Below are positions 1-7,677 of a stretch of DNA of 16,738 nt, piece after piece. Position numbers and translations under genes: made by a program. The DNA comes from Spirochaetales bacterium (lineage in GTDB: Bacteria; Spirochaetota; Spirochaetia; Treponematales; UBA12059), in the NCBI GenBank assembly GCA_016938515.1, contig JAFGUM010000098.1, positions 1 to 16,738 of the forward strand, written 5' to 3'. Within the stretch, counting starts at the first letter, position 1; each line of letters starts with the position of its first letter. Below the pieces are notes generated by a model. It was given only the letters and a program-made list of their open reading frames with translations. It did not search any database and was not told the origin of the DNA.

Positions 1-1119
1 CACGACTTCAACAACACGCTGGCTGGCATATTAGGTGCCGTTTCACTTTTGAAGGCTGATATAGAGAGTGGCATACACAGGGATATAAGCGACCTTTCAG
101 GTGAAATAGATATTATAGAGCGTTCTGCCAAGCGAGCGGCATCGTCGGTAAACCGACTGCTTGCGCTGACGAGAAAACGATCACCGGAGAATGTTGCTTT
201 CAGGCTGGATGAAGCGGTCGACCGGGTAGTCCAGTTTGCCAGGCGTTCGCTTGACCAGTCTGTGGCTATCTCGCTGGCCGAGGATATGCCCATCGCGACT
301 GTTTCAGGTGATGCGGGGCAGCTGGAGCAACTCATTCTCAACCTCGTTATAAACGCCGGGCATGCGATGACAGTGATGCGTCCCGTCGGGCACAAACCTG
401 GAGGTACGATTGAAGTACGACTGCAATCCTTCCATCCTGATCGTGCCTACCTGCTCGCAAATCCCGCGGTAGAGGATCGCGACTACTGGGTGCTTTCTAT
501 CAGAGACGAGGGTGTTGGCATTCCCCGTCATCTTCAAAATCGAATCTTTGATCCGTTCTACACGACAAAGCCAGGTGATGTATCCAGTGGCCTCGGGTTG
601 ACCATGGTGCACGCCATCGCGCGGCAACACCGTGGATTCGTCGAGCTAAACTCGGAGTTGGGAAAAGGCACCGAGTTTTTTGTGTATCTCCCGAAAGCGT
701 CTGTTGAGGTGGCCTGCGCTAGGCAGGAGCCGTTGGGTGGTGTTGGTCAAGGCCTTGTACTGGTCGCCGATGACGACGATATCCCCAGAGAGACGATCGC
801 GTCTATGGTAGAAGCGTTGGGGTATACAGCGGTTACGGCTAGCGGCGGTGAGGAAGTGCTGCGTATGTTTTCTGAAAACCCCGACGACTGGAAGCTGGCT
901 GTGCTCGACTTTAGAATGGGGGACATGGACGGCGACCACGTCGCGCGCACGATGCGGAGTATTCGGCAAGACCTGCCAGTGGTTCTGGCAAGCGGATTTC
1001 ATGGCGACGCGAGTGATTCCGCATACGGATTCGAGACGTCATTTGCTACGCTTCAGAAGCCGTTTACCCTGCATGAACTCGGCAAAGCCATCGAGAGTGT
1101 TCTGGCACGGCAGCGCTGA
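1..1119 (+). CDS. Hybrid sensor histidine kinase with C-terminal receiver domain (5' partial)
   Basis: The reading frame is open from base 1, so the N-terminal sensor part lies outside the window. Seen: the first residues, [10 protein letters not shown], form the H-box with the phospho-accepting His at visible residue 1. An HATPase domain follows, with N-box Asn114, the G1 motif DEGVGIP (169-175) and G2 motif [11 protein letters not shown] receiver domain fills the last 120 residues, with the acidic cluster ADDDD, phospho-acceptor Asp303 in VLDFRM and the conserved Lys353 in LQKPF. The H-box resembles NtrB-like and PAS-type kinases. Known: such hybrid kinases autophosphorylate on His and pass the phosphate to an Asp, often on to a separate phosphotransfer protein. 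The signal and target cannot be told from this sequence. The gene stops 35 bases before recQ, which may be co-transcribed or have its own promoter. Confidence 0.93.
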   Translation, partial: HDFNNTLAGILGAVSLLKADIESGIHRDISDLSGEIDIIERSAKRAASSVNRLLALTRKRSPENVAFRLDEAVDRVVQFARRSLDQSVAISLAEDMPIATVSGDAGQLEQLILNLVINAGHAMTVMRPVGHKPGGTIEVRLQSFHPDRAYLLANPAVEDRDYWVLSIRDEGVGIPRHLQNRIFDPFYTTKPGDVSSGLGLTMVHAIARQHRGFVELNSELGKGTEFFVYLPKASVEVACARQEPLGGVGQGLVLVADDDDIPRETIASMVEALGYTAVTASGGEEVLRMFSENPDDWKLAVLDFRMGDMDGDHVARTMRSIRQDLPVVLASGFHGDASDSAYGFETSFATLQKPFTLHELGKAIESVLARQR

Positions 1120-1147
1120 ATCAAACCACTACTGTAGACGCGTTTTC

Positions 1148-1156
1148 TGATACAAT
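1148..1156 (+). promoter_or_regulatory. Possible extended -10 element overlapping the recQ start
   Basis: TGATACAAT fits an extended -10 (TGn followed by TACAAT, five of six matches to TATAAT). Its last bases overlap the first ATG of recQ at 1155. Transcription would start near 1163, almost exactly at the second in-frame ATG (1164). No good -35 hexamer is seen upstream. This is a weak prediction. Confidence 0.3.
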
Positions 1157-3032
1157 GGCGGACATGGAACAACGCCTTCCTGAAGAAATTCTTAAAACGG
1201 TATTTGGTTATGACTCGTGGAGACCGTTGCAGCGGGAAATAATTGACTCGATACTGTCGGGGCGGGACGCACTCGCGGTGCTGCCGACGGGTGGGGGAAA
1301 ATCACTGTGCTACCAGGTACCCGCGCTCGCGTTACCAGGCCCGACGCTCGTCGTTTCTCCGCTCATAGCGCTGATGCGCGATCAGGTATCGGCGCTGACA
1401 GCAGCGGGAGTTGAAGCGGTATTCATAAACAGTTCGCTGGACCCTGATGAGCGGCGTGGCATCGAGGCGCTCGTGAGAGACGGAGCCGTACGGCTCGTCT
1501 ACGCAGCCCCGGAATCACTGGCGACGGACAGGGTGCTATCGTTGTTCAACGAAACCCCGCCGTCTATGATTGTCGTGGACGAGGCTCACTGCGTCTCTGA
1601 GTGGGGCCATGACTTCAGGCCGGAGTACAGGGGGCTGGGCTCTCTCCGCGATAGATTCCCGCACGCGGTCTGGCTTGCCACTACCGCCACCGCCACAGCG
1701 CGGGTCAGGGACGACGTTACGCGTAGCCTTGGCCTCCGCAAGCCTGCCGTGTTCCTCGGCGGTTTCGACCGTCCAAACCTGCGCATCTCCGTTGAACACA
1801 AGCACGAGCTACGTCGCAGACTTGTTCGCTTCGCGCTCGACAGGGCGGGGCAGTCTGGCATCGTGTACTGTGGCTCCCGCAGGCGCACCGAAGACCTGGC
1901 TGCTGCTTTGTCGTCAGCCGGCGTGAGTGCCGCCGCGTACCACGCTGGTATGGCGACAGAAGACCGTACCCGCGTGCAGGAAGCCTTCGTACGGGACGAC
2001 CTGCTCGTGGTCGTGGCGACGGTAGCCTTTGGCATGGGAATCGACAAACCCGACGTACGGTGGGTCGTGCACGCCGACCTGCCCAAGAGCATAGAAAACT
2101 ACTACCAGGAAATAGGCAGAGCAGGTCGAGATGGACTTCCTGCTGATTGCATCCTCTATTACAGCGCGGGTGATGTCTTCGCCGCTTCCCGCTTTTTTGA
2201 TGAGCTACCAGAAGATCAGCGTCAGGCCGCACTAAGCCGCCTGACGGCTATGCGCGACTATGCTGAGAGCGATCGATGCCGGCGCGCGTTGATTCTGGAG
2301 CACTTCGGCGAAGAACACGAGGATAAGCCATGCGAAGCTTGCGATAATTGCCTGGCTGGCCCTCGTGAAACGGTGGATCTGTCTGTAGCGGCGCAGAAGC
2401 TGCTTTCATGCGTAAAGCGAACAGGTGAGCGTTTTGGTGCTTCTCACGTTGTCGATGTCCTACTGGGAGTTGTTACCGAAAAAGTAGAGCGCTTTGGGCA
2501 CGAAAGCCTTTCCACATTCGGCATAGGAAACGAACTGGGACGTCTTGGCTGGATGGCTCTGGCGAGGAAGCTGGAAGCGAGTGGTCACCTTACGCGAGAC
2601 AGGGAACGCTCAACCTTGTCGCTAGGCAAGCCGGCGTACGAACTGTTTGCGTCAAAATCCCCGTATCGCGTGTCAGCGGATCTCGTGGGACTGGCAGCAG
2701 GCACTACTCGCAACGGGAGCCATGATACCAATGCTGGCGTACGGCAGACAGTGGGACGCAGGCGTTCGCAGAAGACCCGGTTGCCCTTCAGTACGACTGG
2801 AGACGATGTAGACATTGGCGCTGAAGAGCTGTTTATGGAACTGCGATCGCTGCGCAAGCGGCTCGCCGATCAATCCGGGGTACCGCCCTACGTAGTTTTC
2901 CCAGACCGAAGTCTCAAGGAGATGGCGTTGAGGCGTCCCCGAGACGCTGAGACCCTCGCAACTATCTACGGCGTAGGCCGAGCCAAGCTCGAGCGCTACG
3001 GTGAAGCGTTTCTGGACGTATTGATGCGTTAG
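1155..3032 (+). CDS. recQ: ATP-dependent DNA helicase RecQ
   Basis: A 625-residue superfamily 2 helicase that unwinds DNA 3' to 5' in recombination and replication-fork repair in the cytoplasm. Seen: Walker A TGGGKS with Lys49, the DEAH box at 142-145 followed by [13 protein letters not shown] (the aromatic-rich loop typical of RecQ), helicase motif VI around [10 protein letters not shown], and a zinc site made by Cys375, Cys393, Cys396 and Cys399. A winged-helix (RQC) region follows, then a C-terminal HRDC domain at about 555-624. Length and domain order match full bacterial RecQ. About 60 residues between RQC and HRDC look like a low-complexity linker. The start is uncertain: ATG at 1155 and ATG at 1164 are in frame and neither has a clear Shine-Dalgarno sequence. 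It lies 35 bases after the histidine kinase. Confidence 0.97.
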   Translation: MADMEQRLPEEILKTVFGYDSWRPLQREIIDSILSGRDALAVLPTGGGKSLCYQVPALALPGPTLVVSPLIALMRDQVSALTAAGVEAVFINSSLDPDERRGIEALVRDGAVRLVYAAPESLATDRVLSLFNETPPSMIVVDEAHCVSEWGHDFRPEYRGLGSLRDRFPHAVWLATTATATARVRDDVTRSLGLRKPAVFLGGFDRPNLRISVEHKHELRRRLVRFALDRAGQSGIVYCGSRRRTEDLAAALSSAGVSAAAYHAGMATEDRTRVQEAFVRDDLLVVVATVAFGMGIDKPDVRWVVHADLPKSIENYYQEIGRAGRDGLPADCILYYSAGDVFAASRFFDELPEDQRQAALSRLTAMRDYAESDRCRRALILEHFGEEHEDKPCEACDNCLAGPRETVDLSVAAQKLLSCVKRTGERFGASHVVDVLLGVVTEKVERFGHESLSTFGIGNELGRLGWMALARKLEASGHLTRDRERSTLSLGKPAYELFASKSPYRVSADLVGLAAGTTRNGSHDTNAGVRQTVGRRRSQKTRLPFSTTGDDVDIGAEELFMELRSLRKRLADQSGVPPYVVFPDRSLKEMALRRPRDAETLATIYGVGRAKLERYGEAFLDVLMR

Positions 3033-3074
3033 CACTGCGATAGTAGCAGTGAGTCATTGGCGAACGGTGTATCC

Positions 3075-3103
3075 TTTACACGGGACTATACATTGGTTAT
3101 GCT
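3075..3103 (+). promoter_or_regulatory. Sigma-70-type promoter upstream of the first zinc hydrolase
   Basis: TTTACA (3075-3080) is separated by exactly 17 bases from TATGCT (3098-3103). Transcription would start near 3110, giving a leader of about 20 bases that contains the AAGGAGT ribosome site. This is the best promoter match in the window and marks the start of the envelope hydrolase cluster. Confidence 0.55.
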
Positions 3104-3119
3104 GGCAAAACAATTGTTC

Positions 3120-3126
3120 AAGGAGT
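3120..3126 (+). promoter_or_regulatory. Ribosome binding site fixing the start at 3133
   Basis: AAGGAGT lies six bases before ATG 3133. It selects this start over the longer open frame beginning at 3049, which would read through the promoter and lacks a signal peptide at its N-terminus. Confidence 0.75.
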
Positions 3127-3132
3127 CCATTA

Positions 3133-4227
3133 ATGAAGCGTGTCGTTTTCTTTCGCCTTGTATGCCTGGTTGCGGTGGCTGCCACGCTCGTTGTTCCTGC
3201 TGCTTCCCAGGATGTACACGGGAGATACACCATAGCGCACGACTACCGACCATCATCTTCCCTCACAAAAACGGGTTGGCTGTCGGATTATTATCCTGCG
3301 CTTCTTGGCACACCCGGAGACAGCAAAGTCTACTACTTTGAAGGGAAAAAACCAGGGGGCACCCTCTTTGTAGGGGGCGGAACCCATCCCAACGAGATTG
3401 CCGGCATCATGGCCGCGGTCGTTTTTCTTGAGAACCTGGCGCTTGAGGCGGGGCGCGTCATAGTCGTGCCAAACCTGAACAACTCAGCTGTAAGTCACCT
3501 GGATACAGAGCCAGAACAGCCCGCGTTTACTACGAGGGGACCGGACTGGATTCGCCTCGACAGCCCGAGCGGCACGAGGTTTTTCAAGTACGGTTCGCGT
3601 TGTACCCACCCGGCGCACCAGCTGGTCGCCGATCCCGAGTCGGGCTACGTACACCCGGATAGCTCGGAAGACCCCCTCCCGGCTTGGGAGTTCCGCAATT
3701 TGAACCGGGCGTACCCTGGTCGTACGGATTCTGGCCTAACGCAGAAGATAGCATACGCAGTAATGATGTTGCTTAAAAAGGAAAAAGTAACCATTGCTTT
3801 CGATTACCACGAGGCAGACATGGGCGGTCGCCTTGCCAATATGGTGGTAGCTCATCCCAAGAACATCTCCTATGCCGCTTCAGCGGTGATGGATATTGAG
3901 TTTGACCATGGGTTGGAGTTGAAGCTTGAGCCTTCCAACCTGGAGTTCCGGGGTTTGTCACACCGTGAATGGGGTTCAGGCAGCGATGCGCTGTCGTTCC
4001 TTACAGAGTCTCCACACCCTGGTATGTCTGCTGATGCCACCGACGAAACGGACGTCGTCAATGATCCGCGTTCCACGCTTGGGACGCGAGTAGCTCTGCA
4101 CGTCACGGTAACAGAAAGCGTAGTGCGCGCGTACAATGAAGCAAATCCAAAATTGGCCATCCGGTTTTCCGGGTTGCCATCGTACGAAGACCTGGTCGAG
4201 AGGGGCGTTGGCCCCTTCCTACAGTAA
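3133..4227 (+). CDS. Secreted aspartoacylase/succinylglutamate desuccinylase-like zinc hydrolase (paralog 1)
   Basis: A 364-residue protein with a cleavable signal peptide (MKR, hydrophobic core to about residue 22, likely cut after Ala-Ala-Ser25), so probably periplasmic. Seen: zinc site HxxE in GTHPNE (His85, Glu88), substrate-binding motif NLNRAYPG, third zinc ligand in DYHEAD (His226), and a probable catalytic Glu292 in FLTES. These are the hallmarks of the AspA/AstE family, related to M14 carboxypeptidases, which hydrolyse amide bonds of N-acyl amino acids or small peptides. The substrate is unknown. Named AstE and ASPA are cytoplasmic, so export is a notable difference. A paralog sits at 6078-7199 and shares GWLSDY, SGTRFF, YGSR, FRGLSHREWG and a conserved C-terminal tail (YEDL...RG). 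A gamma-glutamyltransferase gene follows 82 bases downstream. The start is supported by AAGGAGT at 3120. Confidence 0.85.
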   Translation: MKRVVFFRLVCLVAVAATLVVPAASQDVHGRYTIAHDYRPSSSLTKTGWLSDYYPALLGTPGDSKVYYFEGKKPGGTLFVGGGTHPNEIAGIMAAVVFLENLALEAGRVIVVPNLNNSAVSHLDTEPEQPAFTTRGPDWIRLDSPSGTRFFKYGSRCTHPAHQLVADPESGYVHPDSSEDPLPAWEFRNLNRAYPGRTDSGLTQKIAYAVMMLLKKEKVTIAFDYHEADMGGRLANMVVAHPKNISYAASAVMDIEFDHGLELKLEPSNLEFRGLSHREWGSGSDALSFLTESPHPGMSADATDETDVVNDPRSTLGTRVALHVTVTESVVRAYNEANPKLAIRFSGLPSYEDLVERGVGPFLQ

Positions 4228-4298
4228 CCCGAACCAGCGCGGCTCACGACGGGCCGCTCATTTGAGGCGATGCGTACTGCGTGGCCTATTTTTATCCC

Positions 4299-4304
4299 GA
4301 GGAG
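4299..4304 (+). promoter_or_regulatory. Ribosome binding site fixing the ggt start
   Basis: GAGGAG ends five bases before ATG 4310. That start gives an N-terminal lipoprotein signal peptide. The longer open frame from 4136 would overlap the previous gene and bury the signal. Confidence 0.75.
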
Positions 4305-4309
4305 TTACT

Positions 4310-5974
4310 ATGAAGGCGAGAGCGAGAATCCTGTCGGCCCTGCTGGTCGCACTGCTGCTGACGGCGTGCGCTGGCGTGTCATCCACCCCAGACGTCGCGA
4401 CCATAATTCCGGAAGTCGTCGCGAAGAAGGGGATGGTAGCTTCGGCACATCCGCTGGCGTCGCAAGCCGGACTCGAGATACTCAAGGCTGGCGGCAACGC
4501 CATTGATTCAGCCGTTGCCACGGCGTTTGCCATCGGCGTCGTAGAACCCAACGCCACCGGTATCGGTGGTGAAGGATACATGGTCATCTATATCAAGGGA
4601 ACCAATACGGTAACGTCCATCGATTACCGCAGCCGCGCATCGCTCAATGACGCGACCGGCCAGACATGGCCAAACGCCGGACACCGCGCGGTAGCCGTGC
4701 CTGGTACCGTTGCCGGACTGGCCATGGCGCTTGAAAAATACGGCACGATGAGCCTGGCACAGGTAATAGAGCCGGCTGTCAAGCTGGCAGAAGAAGGTTT
4801 TGTAGTCAGCCCGACGCTGGCGGGCGTTATAGCGGACAACTTCAAGCGCGCGATGGCCAATGAGTACCTCATGTCTATCATTGCCCCCACCGGATTGCCT
4901 CTTGAAGCAGGTGATACCCTCAAGAATCCCGACCTCGCCAAGAGCCTCAGGCTCATCGCCGCGGAAGGACCCGGAGCGTTCTACACGGGGACTCTCGCCA
5001 AAGCCATAGCTGACGATATGAGGGCGCACGATGGCCTCATAGATGAGCGTGACCTCGCCGAGTACAAGGCCATAGAGCGCGAACCGGCCAAAGGGGTTTA
5101 CAGAGGGTATGACGTCGTATCAGCGCCGGCGCCGGTTGGAGGCTTCCTGCTCATCCAGGCGCTCAACATGATAGAGAACCACGATATTTCCGCTATGGGC
5201 TTCGAGTCGGCGACAAAGCTGCATCTGTTCGCCGAGGTTCTGGCGAGGTCGTTTGACGACTACTATAACGTGCTCGGCGATCCCGCCTTCGTTGACGTGC
5301 CAATGAAGGCGCTTACTTCGCAGGGCTACGCGGACGCCAAGGCGGCTTCTATCAAGCTGGACGAGATGACAACGAGCTACGAGAAAGTTGACCCAAACAG
5401 CGAACACTGGAGCACGACGCACCTTTCCGTCGTTGACAAGGGCGGCAACATGGTAGCGCTTACGCAGACGCTCTCAAGCTTCTTCGGCGCGGCTGTGGCG
5501 GTGCCTGGTACTGGCATCATGCTCAACAATGAGATGGGCAACTTCAACAAGAAAAAAGGCTCGGCGGCGTACGCCCCCGGCAAGCGCATGAATACAACCA
5601 TAGCGCCAACGCTGGTAATGAAAGACGGCAAGGCTTTTGCCACACTCGGAACCCCGGGAGCGATGCGTATCGTGCCGACGCTCACCCAGATAATCACCAA
5701 CCTTGTTGACTACGACATGGGCATCCAGCAGGCAATTGAAGCGCCACGGATGTACTGCACCTACCTGCAGGGACCGGGTAAGACGACTATGAACGTGGAG
5801 AGTTTCCTGTTCCCGGCAGAGGAGATTGCCAAACTCGAGACCCTGGGATACAAGCTCACAAAGTACGATGAACGAAACCTGTTCTTTGGTGGCGTGCAGG
5901 GAATCATAATTAAAAAAGGCACGATGTACGGTGGCGCAGATCCGCGCCGTGACGGAGCCGTCTTCGGCTACTAG
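4310..5974 (+). CDS. ggt: Gamma-glutamyltransferase, lipoprotein
   Basis: A 554-residue precursor of the N-terminal nucleophile family. It cleaves gamma-glutamyl bonds (glutathione and other gamma-glutamyl compounds) by hydrolysis or transpeptidation. Seen: signal peptide ending in lipobox LTAC with lipidated Cys20, so it is membrane-anchored outside the cytoplasm. The N-terminal core VASAHPLAS...GGNAIDSAVA and an Arg in IDYRSRA match the glutamate carboxylate-binding region. TTHLSVVD holds the nucleophile Thr369, where autocleavage would give a large chain of 368 and a small chain of about 186 residues. MLNNEM is also conserved. Odd: the oxyanion region usually reads SPGGS, but here it is TPGAM, so the second Gly is Ala. 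This may mark a subfamily or altered activity. Neighbours on both sides are exported zinc hydrolases. A strong terminator follows. A weak TATTTT at 4287 could be a local promoter. Confidence 0.95.
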   Translation: MKARARILSALLVALLLTACAGVSSTPDVATIIPEVVAKKGMVASAHPLASQAGLEILKAGGNAIDSAVATAFAIGVVEPNATGIGGEGYMVIYIKGTNTVTSIDYRSRASLNDATGQTWPNAGHRAVAVPGTVAGLAMALEKYGTMSLAQVIEPAVKLAEEGFVVSPTLAGVIADNFKRAMANEYLMSIIAPTGLPLEAGDTLKNPDLAKSLRLIAAEGPGAFYTGTLAKAIADDMRAHDGLIDERDLAEYKAIEREPAKGVYRGYDVVSAPAPVGGFLLIQALNMIENHDISAMGFESATKLHLFAEVLARSFDDYYNVLGDPAFVDVPMKALTSQGYADAKAASIKLDEMTTSYEKVDPNSEHWSTTHLSVVDKGGNMVALTQTLSSFFGAAVAVPGTGIMLNNEMGNFNKKKGSAAYAPGKRMNTTIAPTLVMKDGKAFATLGTPGAMRIVPTLTQIITNLVDYDMGIQQAIEAPRMYCTYLQGPGKTTMNVESFLFPAEEIAKLETLGYKLTKYDERNLFFGGVQGIIIKKGTMYGGADPRRDGAVFGY

Positions 5975-5989
5975 GATGCATGGTAATTG

Positions 5990-6028
5990 ATGCGCGGGGG
6001 GGCTGAGGCCCTCCCGTGCATATATTTT
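5990..6028 (+). terminator. Intrinsic terminator after ggt
   Basis: A hairpin of about 14 pairs (5990-6003 with 6008-6021, two G-T wobbles, GC-rich core of nine pairs, four-base loop TGAG) is followed by the T-rich run TATATTTT. It lies 15 bases after the ggt stop and should end transcription there, separating ggt from the second zinc hydrolase. Confidence 0.8.
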
Positions 6029-6054
6029 GCCGGAGGCACGATCCCTGGACCGTC

Positions 6055-6060
6055 TATACT
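6055..6060 (+). promoter_or_regulatory. Possible -10 element for the second zinc hydrolase operon
   Basis: TATACT (five of six matches to TATAAT) sits just after the ggt terminator and 18 bases before ATG 6078. No good -35 is seen. A new promoter is expected here because the terminator isolates the downstream genes. Confidence 0.4.
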
Positions 6061-6077
6061 GAATCTGAGGAATGATA

Positions 6078-7199
6078 ATGAATGGAACAAACTGGAACCG
6101 GGTCGCTTCATGGCTCGTGTTGGCGTTGCTGTCGGCTTCCTGCGTAAGCCGGGGGCCTGAGTCCCCCAGCGCAGGGACGCCCAGCACGGGGACAGAGCTG
6201 AGCAGCGTGGGGACAGAGCTGAAGGGAATCCTCATCGGTACTCAGGATGTGAGACCGGGACCGGGTATCACCAGTCGAGGCTGGCTCTCCGACTATTTAC
6301 CAGGACTGGAAAACAGCCCCGGCGACAGTCCCGTGTACGTTCTTGATTCCGGTGTGCCGGGAGCCACAGCTCTCGTCGTAGCCGGAACACACGCCAATGA
6401 ACTGGCGGGTATGACCGCGGCAACACTCCTCGTAGAAAAAGCCGTACTTACGCGTGGGCGTCTTATCGTTATTCCCCACCTGAACAGCTCGGGGCTTAGC
6501 TACGTCGATCGCTCCAACCCTCAGCCTTCTTGGATTCGCATCGATGCGGCGAGCGGTACGCGCTTTTTTCGCTACGGTTCGAGATTCGTCTACCCAGAAC
6601 ACCAGGGCCAGCGTGACCCGGTACGGTATACGCACCCGGCGAGCTCGGTGAGCTTGGCCGGCGCGGAGCAGCGAAACATCAACCGAGCCTACCCTGGTGT
6701 GGTCGACGGGCCGCTCGCGCAGCGAGTAGCCGCCGCTGTGATGGCAATCATACGAGTAGAAGGCGTAGATATCGCCGTTGATATGCACGAAGCGCGCCCC
6801 AGTTCAAAACTCGTATGGATGATAGTGGCCAATCCTAAAAACGTTGACGTCGCTGTCAACACCATATTCGACCTTGAGGACAAGGACATCCTCATGAAGC
6901 TCGACCAATCTTCCGAGGAGTTCCGCGGCCTATCTCATAGGGAGTGGGGCGATCACAGCGATGCGATGGCTTTCCTGATAGAGACCGTCAACCCCGCGCA
7001 GGATCCCGATGCCGGACCCGTCACCGATCATCTTCGGCATCCCCTTTTCCCTCTGTGGAAGCGGGTTGCCGTTCAGCTGGAAGCGCTCTCCGGGTTAGTG
7101 GTCAACTTCAACCTTGTTTCCGAGGTAGGAACGGTAGAATATCAGGGAGTCCCAGTATACGAAGACCTTGAAGCGCGAGGCCTGGAAGCCTTTTTCTGA
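6078..7199 (+). CDS. Aspartoacylase/succinylglutamate desuccinylase-like zinc hydrolase, probable lipoprotein (paralog 2)
   Basis: A 373-residue paralog of the protein at 3133-4227. Seen: hydrophobic signal ending LLSASC with Cys22 as likely lipid site (a loose lipobox with Leu at -4, as accepted in spirochaetes), then a Ser/Thr/Gly-rich linker. The catalytic residues match its paralog: His105 and Glu108 in GTHANE, NINRAYPG, His237 in DMHEAR, and Glu302 in FLIET. It is predicted to hydrolyse N-acyl amino acid or peptide amide bonds at the envelope. Unlike paralog 1, which is secreted, this copy seems anchored, so the two may act in different places or on different substrates. ATG 6078 is preferred over ATG 6072 because the TGAGGA ribosome site is too close to the latter. 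The stop codon shares a base with the start of the next gene (TGATG), indicating coupled translation. Confidence 0.83.
   Translation: MNGTNWNRVASWLVLALLSASCVSRGPESPSAGTPSTGTELSSVGTELKGILIGTQDVRPGPGITSRGWLSDYLPGLENSPGDSPVYVLDSGVPGATALVVAGTHANELAGMTAATLLVEKAVLTRGRLIVIPHLNSSGLSYVDRSNPQPSWIRIDAASGTRFFRYGSRFVYPEHQGQRDPVRYTHPASSVSLAGAEQRNINRAYPGVVDGPLAQRVAAAVMAIIRVEGVDIAVDMHEARPSSKLVWMIVANPKNVDVAVNTIFDLEDKDILMKLDQSSEEFRGLSHREWGDHSDAMAFLIETVNPAQDPDAGPVTDHLRHPLFPLWKRVAVQLEALSGLVVNFNLVSEVGTVEYQGVPVYEDLEARGLEAFF
6188..6222 (+). repeat. Two exact 14-base direct repeats, 21-base period
   Basis: GGGGACAGAGCTGA occurs at 6188-6201 and 6209-6222. Being in frame, the repeat duplicates the peptide GTEL in the linker between the lipobox and the enzyme domain of paralog 2. 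It probably reflects a small duplication that lengthened the linker. Confidence 0.8.
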
Positions 7200-7603
7200 T
7201 GGCCATGCCCGCGCTTGCCCATCTGCTCCTTTCCGGAGATGCCACACTGCGAGAGTTGAAGCGCTGTGGCATCTCCCCGAGCGGGTCTATGATTGACGAC
7301 GGATCCTGGGTACTCGCCAACGAGTTGATACGAGAGCTACCCGCGTGGACGAAGCGAGCCGGCTTGCTGGCATCGCGGAGCGGTGACGAGTTCATCGTGT
7401 ATCTCGATCCGGAAAGGGCCCTGCCGTCGTACTTTCCGGCTACGCTCACGTTAGACGTTGGAAAGGGACGGTACTCAGTTGAATCCAGGCGCTGCGGTAG
7501 GGCAGAACCGGTTGGCCTCGAGGTGGCTACAGCGGCTCCTCTCGTGTGCGGTGTACCCTGTTCCGGAACGCCTATGGCTCTTCTGCTGCGACGTATACCT
7601 TGA
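7199..7603 (+). CDS. Hypothetical protein, translationally coupled to the zinc hydrolase
   Basis: A 134-residue product that I do not recognise. The start ATG overlaps the stop of the upstream gene by one base (TGATG). Third-position codon bias is GC-rich like its neighbours, and no overlapping gene competes, so it looks real. There is no signal peptide or membrane segment. The N-terminal half looks helical (ANELIRELPAWTKRA). The second half alternates hydrophobic residues in a beta-strand manner (GDEFIVYLDP, ATLTLDVGKGRYSVE, ending MALLLRRIP). That layout recalls the beta-sandwich domain that closes some glycoside hydrolases, so it might be a free-standing or leftover accessory domain. This is only a shape-based guess. 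Amylosucrase starts 74 bases downstream. Confidence 0.55.
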   Translation: MAMPALAHLLLSGDATLRELKRCGISPSGSMIDDGSWVLANELIRELPAWTKRAGLLASRSGDEFIVYLDPERALPSYFPATLTLDVGKGRYSVESRRCGRAEPVGLEVATAAPLVCGVPCSGTPMALLLRRIP

Positions 7604-7640
7604 GATGCCCGGCCTGGGGATAAGTTGACTGAAAGAATTT

Positions 7641-7669
7641 TTGACATATGGCGGCTGCCGTGCAATGCT
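7641..7669 (+). promoter_or_regulatory. Possible promoter for amylosucrase
   Basis: A perfect TTGACA (7641-7646) is followed after 17 bases by AATGCT (7664-7669), preceded by TGC as in an extended -10. Transcription would begin near 7676, at or next to the ATGATG start, giving a nearly leaderless message. The -10 itself is poor (three of six). Confidence 0.4.
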
Positions 7670-7677
7670 TGTAGCTT

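Noticed and set aside
4239..4257. Hairpin (seven pairs, five-base loop) after the first zinc hydrolase as a terminator
   Set aside because: The stem is short and is not followed by a T-run, so read-through into ggt is likely.
5474..6235. Minus-strand open frame of 253 codons across the end of ggt and the start of the second zinc hydrolase
   Set aside because: It spans the intrinsic terminator and promoter region and opposes two well supported genes; no motif is present.
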